This document shows positions 63,577-64,000 of a stretch of 64,000 bases of DNA, piece by piece. Numbering within the stretch: the stretch's first letter is position 1; every line of letters starts with the position of its first letter. A program made the translations under genes and the position numbers. Under the pieces are notes generated by a model that ran no database searches, was not told where the DNA came from, and worked only from the letters and a program-made list of their open reading frames with translations. Origin of the DNA: JBCAXA01 sp039183535 (GTDB lineage Bacteria > Pseudomonadota > Gammaproteobacteria > Steroidobacterales > Woeseiaceae); contig JBCDBO010000006.1 of assembly GCA_039183535.1 (NCBI GenBank), positions 31,933-95,932 of the forward strand, read 5' to 3'.

Positions 63577-63969
63577 GTGTTTAGTCATATCGTTATCGGC
63601 TCGAACGACATTGAAAAAGCCGAGTCGTTTTACACCGCCGTACTCGGCGTTCTTGGTGCCGATGCGCCCTGGGAAAACAGAAACGACACGGGTCAGACCC
63701 GCTTGTTTTATAGGCACAACGGCTCGATCTTTGGAATCACCGAACCGATTAACGGTGAGCCGGTCAGTGTTGCGAATGGCTCGACGATTGGGTTTGCCTG
63801 TTCGTCCGCTGAGCAAGTGCAGAAATTTCATGACGTTGCTATCGCTAACGGCGCAACCAGCATCGAAGATCCACCCGGACCGCGAAAAGGTGCGACGGGC
63901 GACCTCTACCTTTGTTATTTTCGCGACCTGGACGGCCATAAGATCTGCGGGATGTATCGGACCCGCTAA
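63577..63969 (+). CDS. VOC-family (glyoxalase-like) protein
   Basis: A 130-residue protein with the two beta-alpha-beta-beta-beta modules of the VOC family: FSHIVIGSNDIEKAESFYTAVL at the start and CYFRDLDGHKICGMYR at the end. Metal ligands His4 and a late Glu/His are not certain. Members include glyoxalases, dioxygenases and resistance proteins; nothing here fixes the role. The GTG start has GGGAG eight bases upstream. Confidence 0.9.
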   Translation: MFSHIVIGSNDIEKAESFYTAVLGVLGADAPWENRNDTGQTRLFYRHNGSIFGITEPINGEPVSVANGSTIGFACSSAEQVQKFHDVAIANGATSIEDPPGPRKGATGDLYLCYFRDLDGHKICGMYRTR

Positions 63970-64000
63970 TGATTCGCCGCGATCAATACGCTTTTCACGG

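Overview
The window looks like chromosomal DNA of a Gram-negative bacterium, most likely a heterotrophic gammaproteobacterium. The evidence is the TonB-dependent receptor, several lipoprotein signal peptides, a GlyGly-CTERM tail of the rhombosortase type, GGDEF/EAL/HD-GYP signalling proteins and moderately high G+C (judged by eye, not computed). I see no rRNA, tRNA, transposase, integrase, phage gene or CRISPR array. Coding density is high and many genes are joined by ATGA or GTGA overlaps.

Left part (1-12.9 kb): signalling and secreted proteins. It holds the end of a degenerate EAL protein, a periplasmic-propeller diguanylate cyclase, a large subtilisin-like protease with a LamG-like insertion and a tryptophan-rich hexapeptide repeat, a small fasciclin protein, and a CheB-CheR-PAS-histidine kinase fusion followed by two single-domain response regulators. 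Two near-perfect TGTGA-N6-TCAC(A/G) sites lie before the cyclase and the protease.

Centre (12.9-29 kb): a complete route from guanine or xanthine to ammonia. Urease (ureD-A-B-C-E-F-G, minus strand) diverges from uraH-xdhA-xdhB-xdhC-puuD-puuE-(uraD/allantoicase fusion)-allA-guaD on the plus strand. Guanine is deaminated to xanthine, oxidised to urate, opened to allantoin and allantoate, cut to ureidoglycolate and glyoxylate, and the urea released is hydrolysed by urease.

29-34.8 kb: a c-di-GMP pair (degenerate HD-GYP and intact EAL), a secreted SAM-hydrolase-like protein paired with a lipoprotein hydrolase, an unknown two-TM protein, and a tiny gene with a promoter placed for a leaderless transcript.

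34.8-52.4 kb: a second purine region. It carries an 8-oxoguanine-deaminase-like enzyme, an orphan 2OG-Fe(II) oxygenase, an MFS transporter, an adenine-deaminase-family enzyme with an altered active-site motif, an NCS2 permease, a secreted ADGF-type adenosine deaminase, a TonB-dependent receptor with an EF-hand-like loop, two 'purine nucleoside permease' family lipoproteins (one fused to DUF952), a lipoprotein serine hydrolase, a TPR-TonB protein, an AzgA-type permease and methylthioadenosine phosphorylase. Read together, this may be an envelope system that takes up and processes purine nucleosides outside the cytoplasm and feeds the catabolic operon. It is my best candidate for an undescribed system.

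Right part (52.4-64 kb): a DUF547 protein with two arsenosugar-type glycosyltransferase-family genes, polyphosphate kinase, a PhyH-type oxygenase, a secreted M60-like metalloprotease with a GlyGly-CTERM tail, a methyltransferase, a DUF2314-like protein and a VOC-family protein. No annotated gene lies in 7285-7622, which holds a strong terminator.
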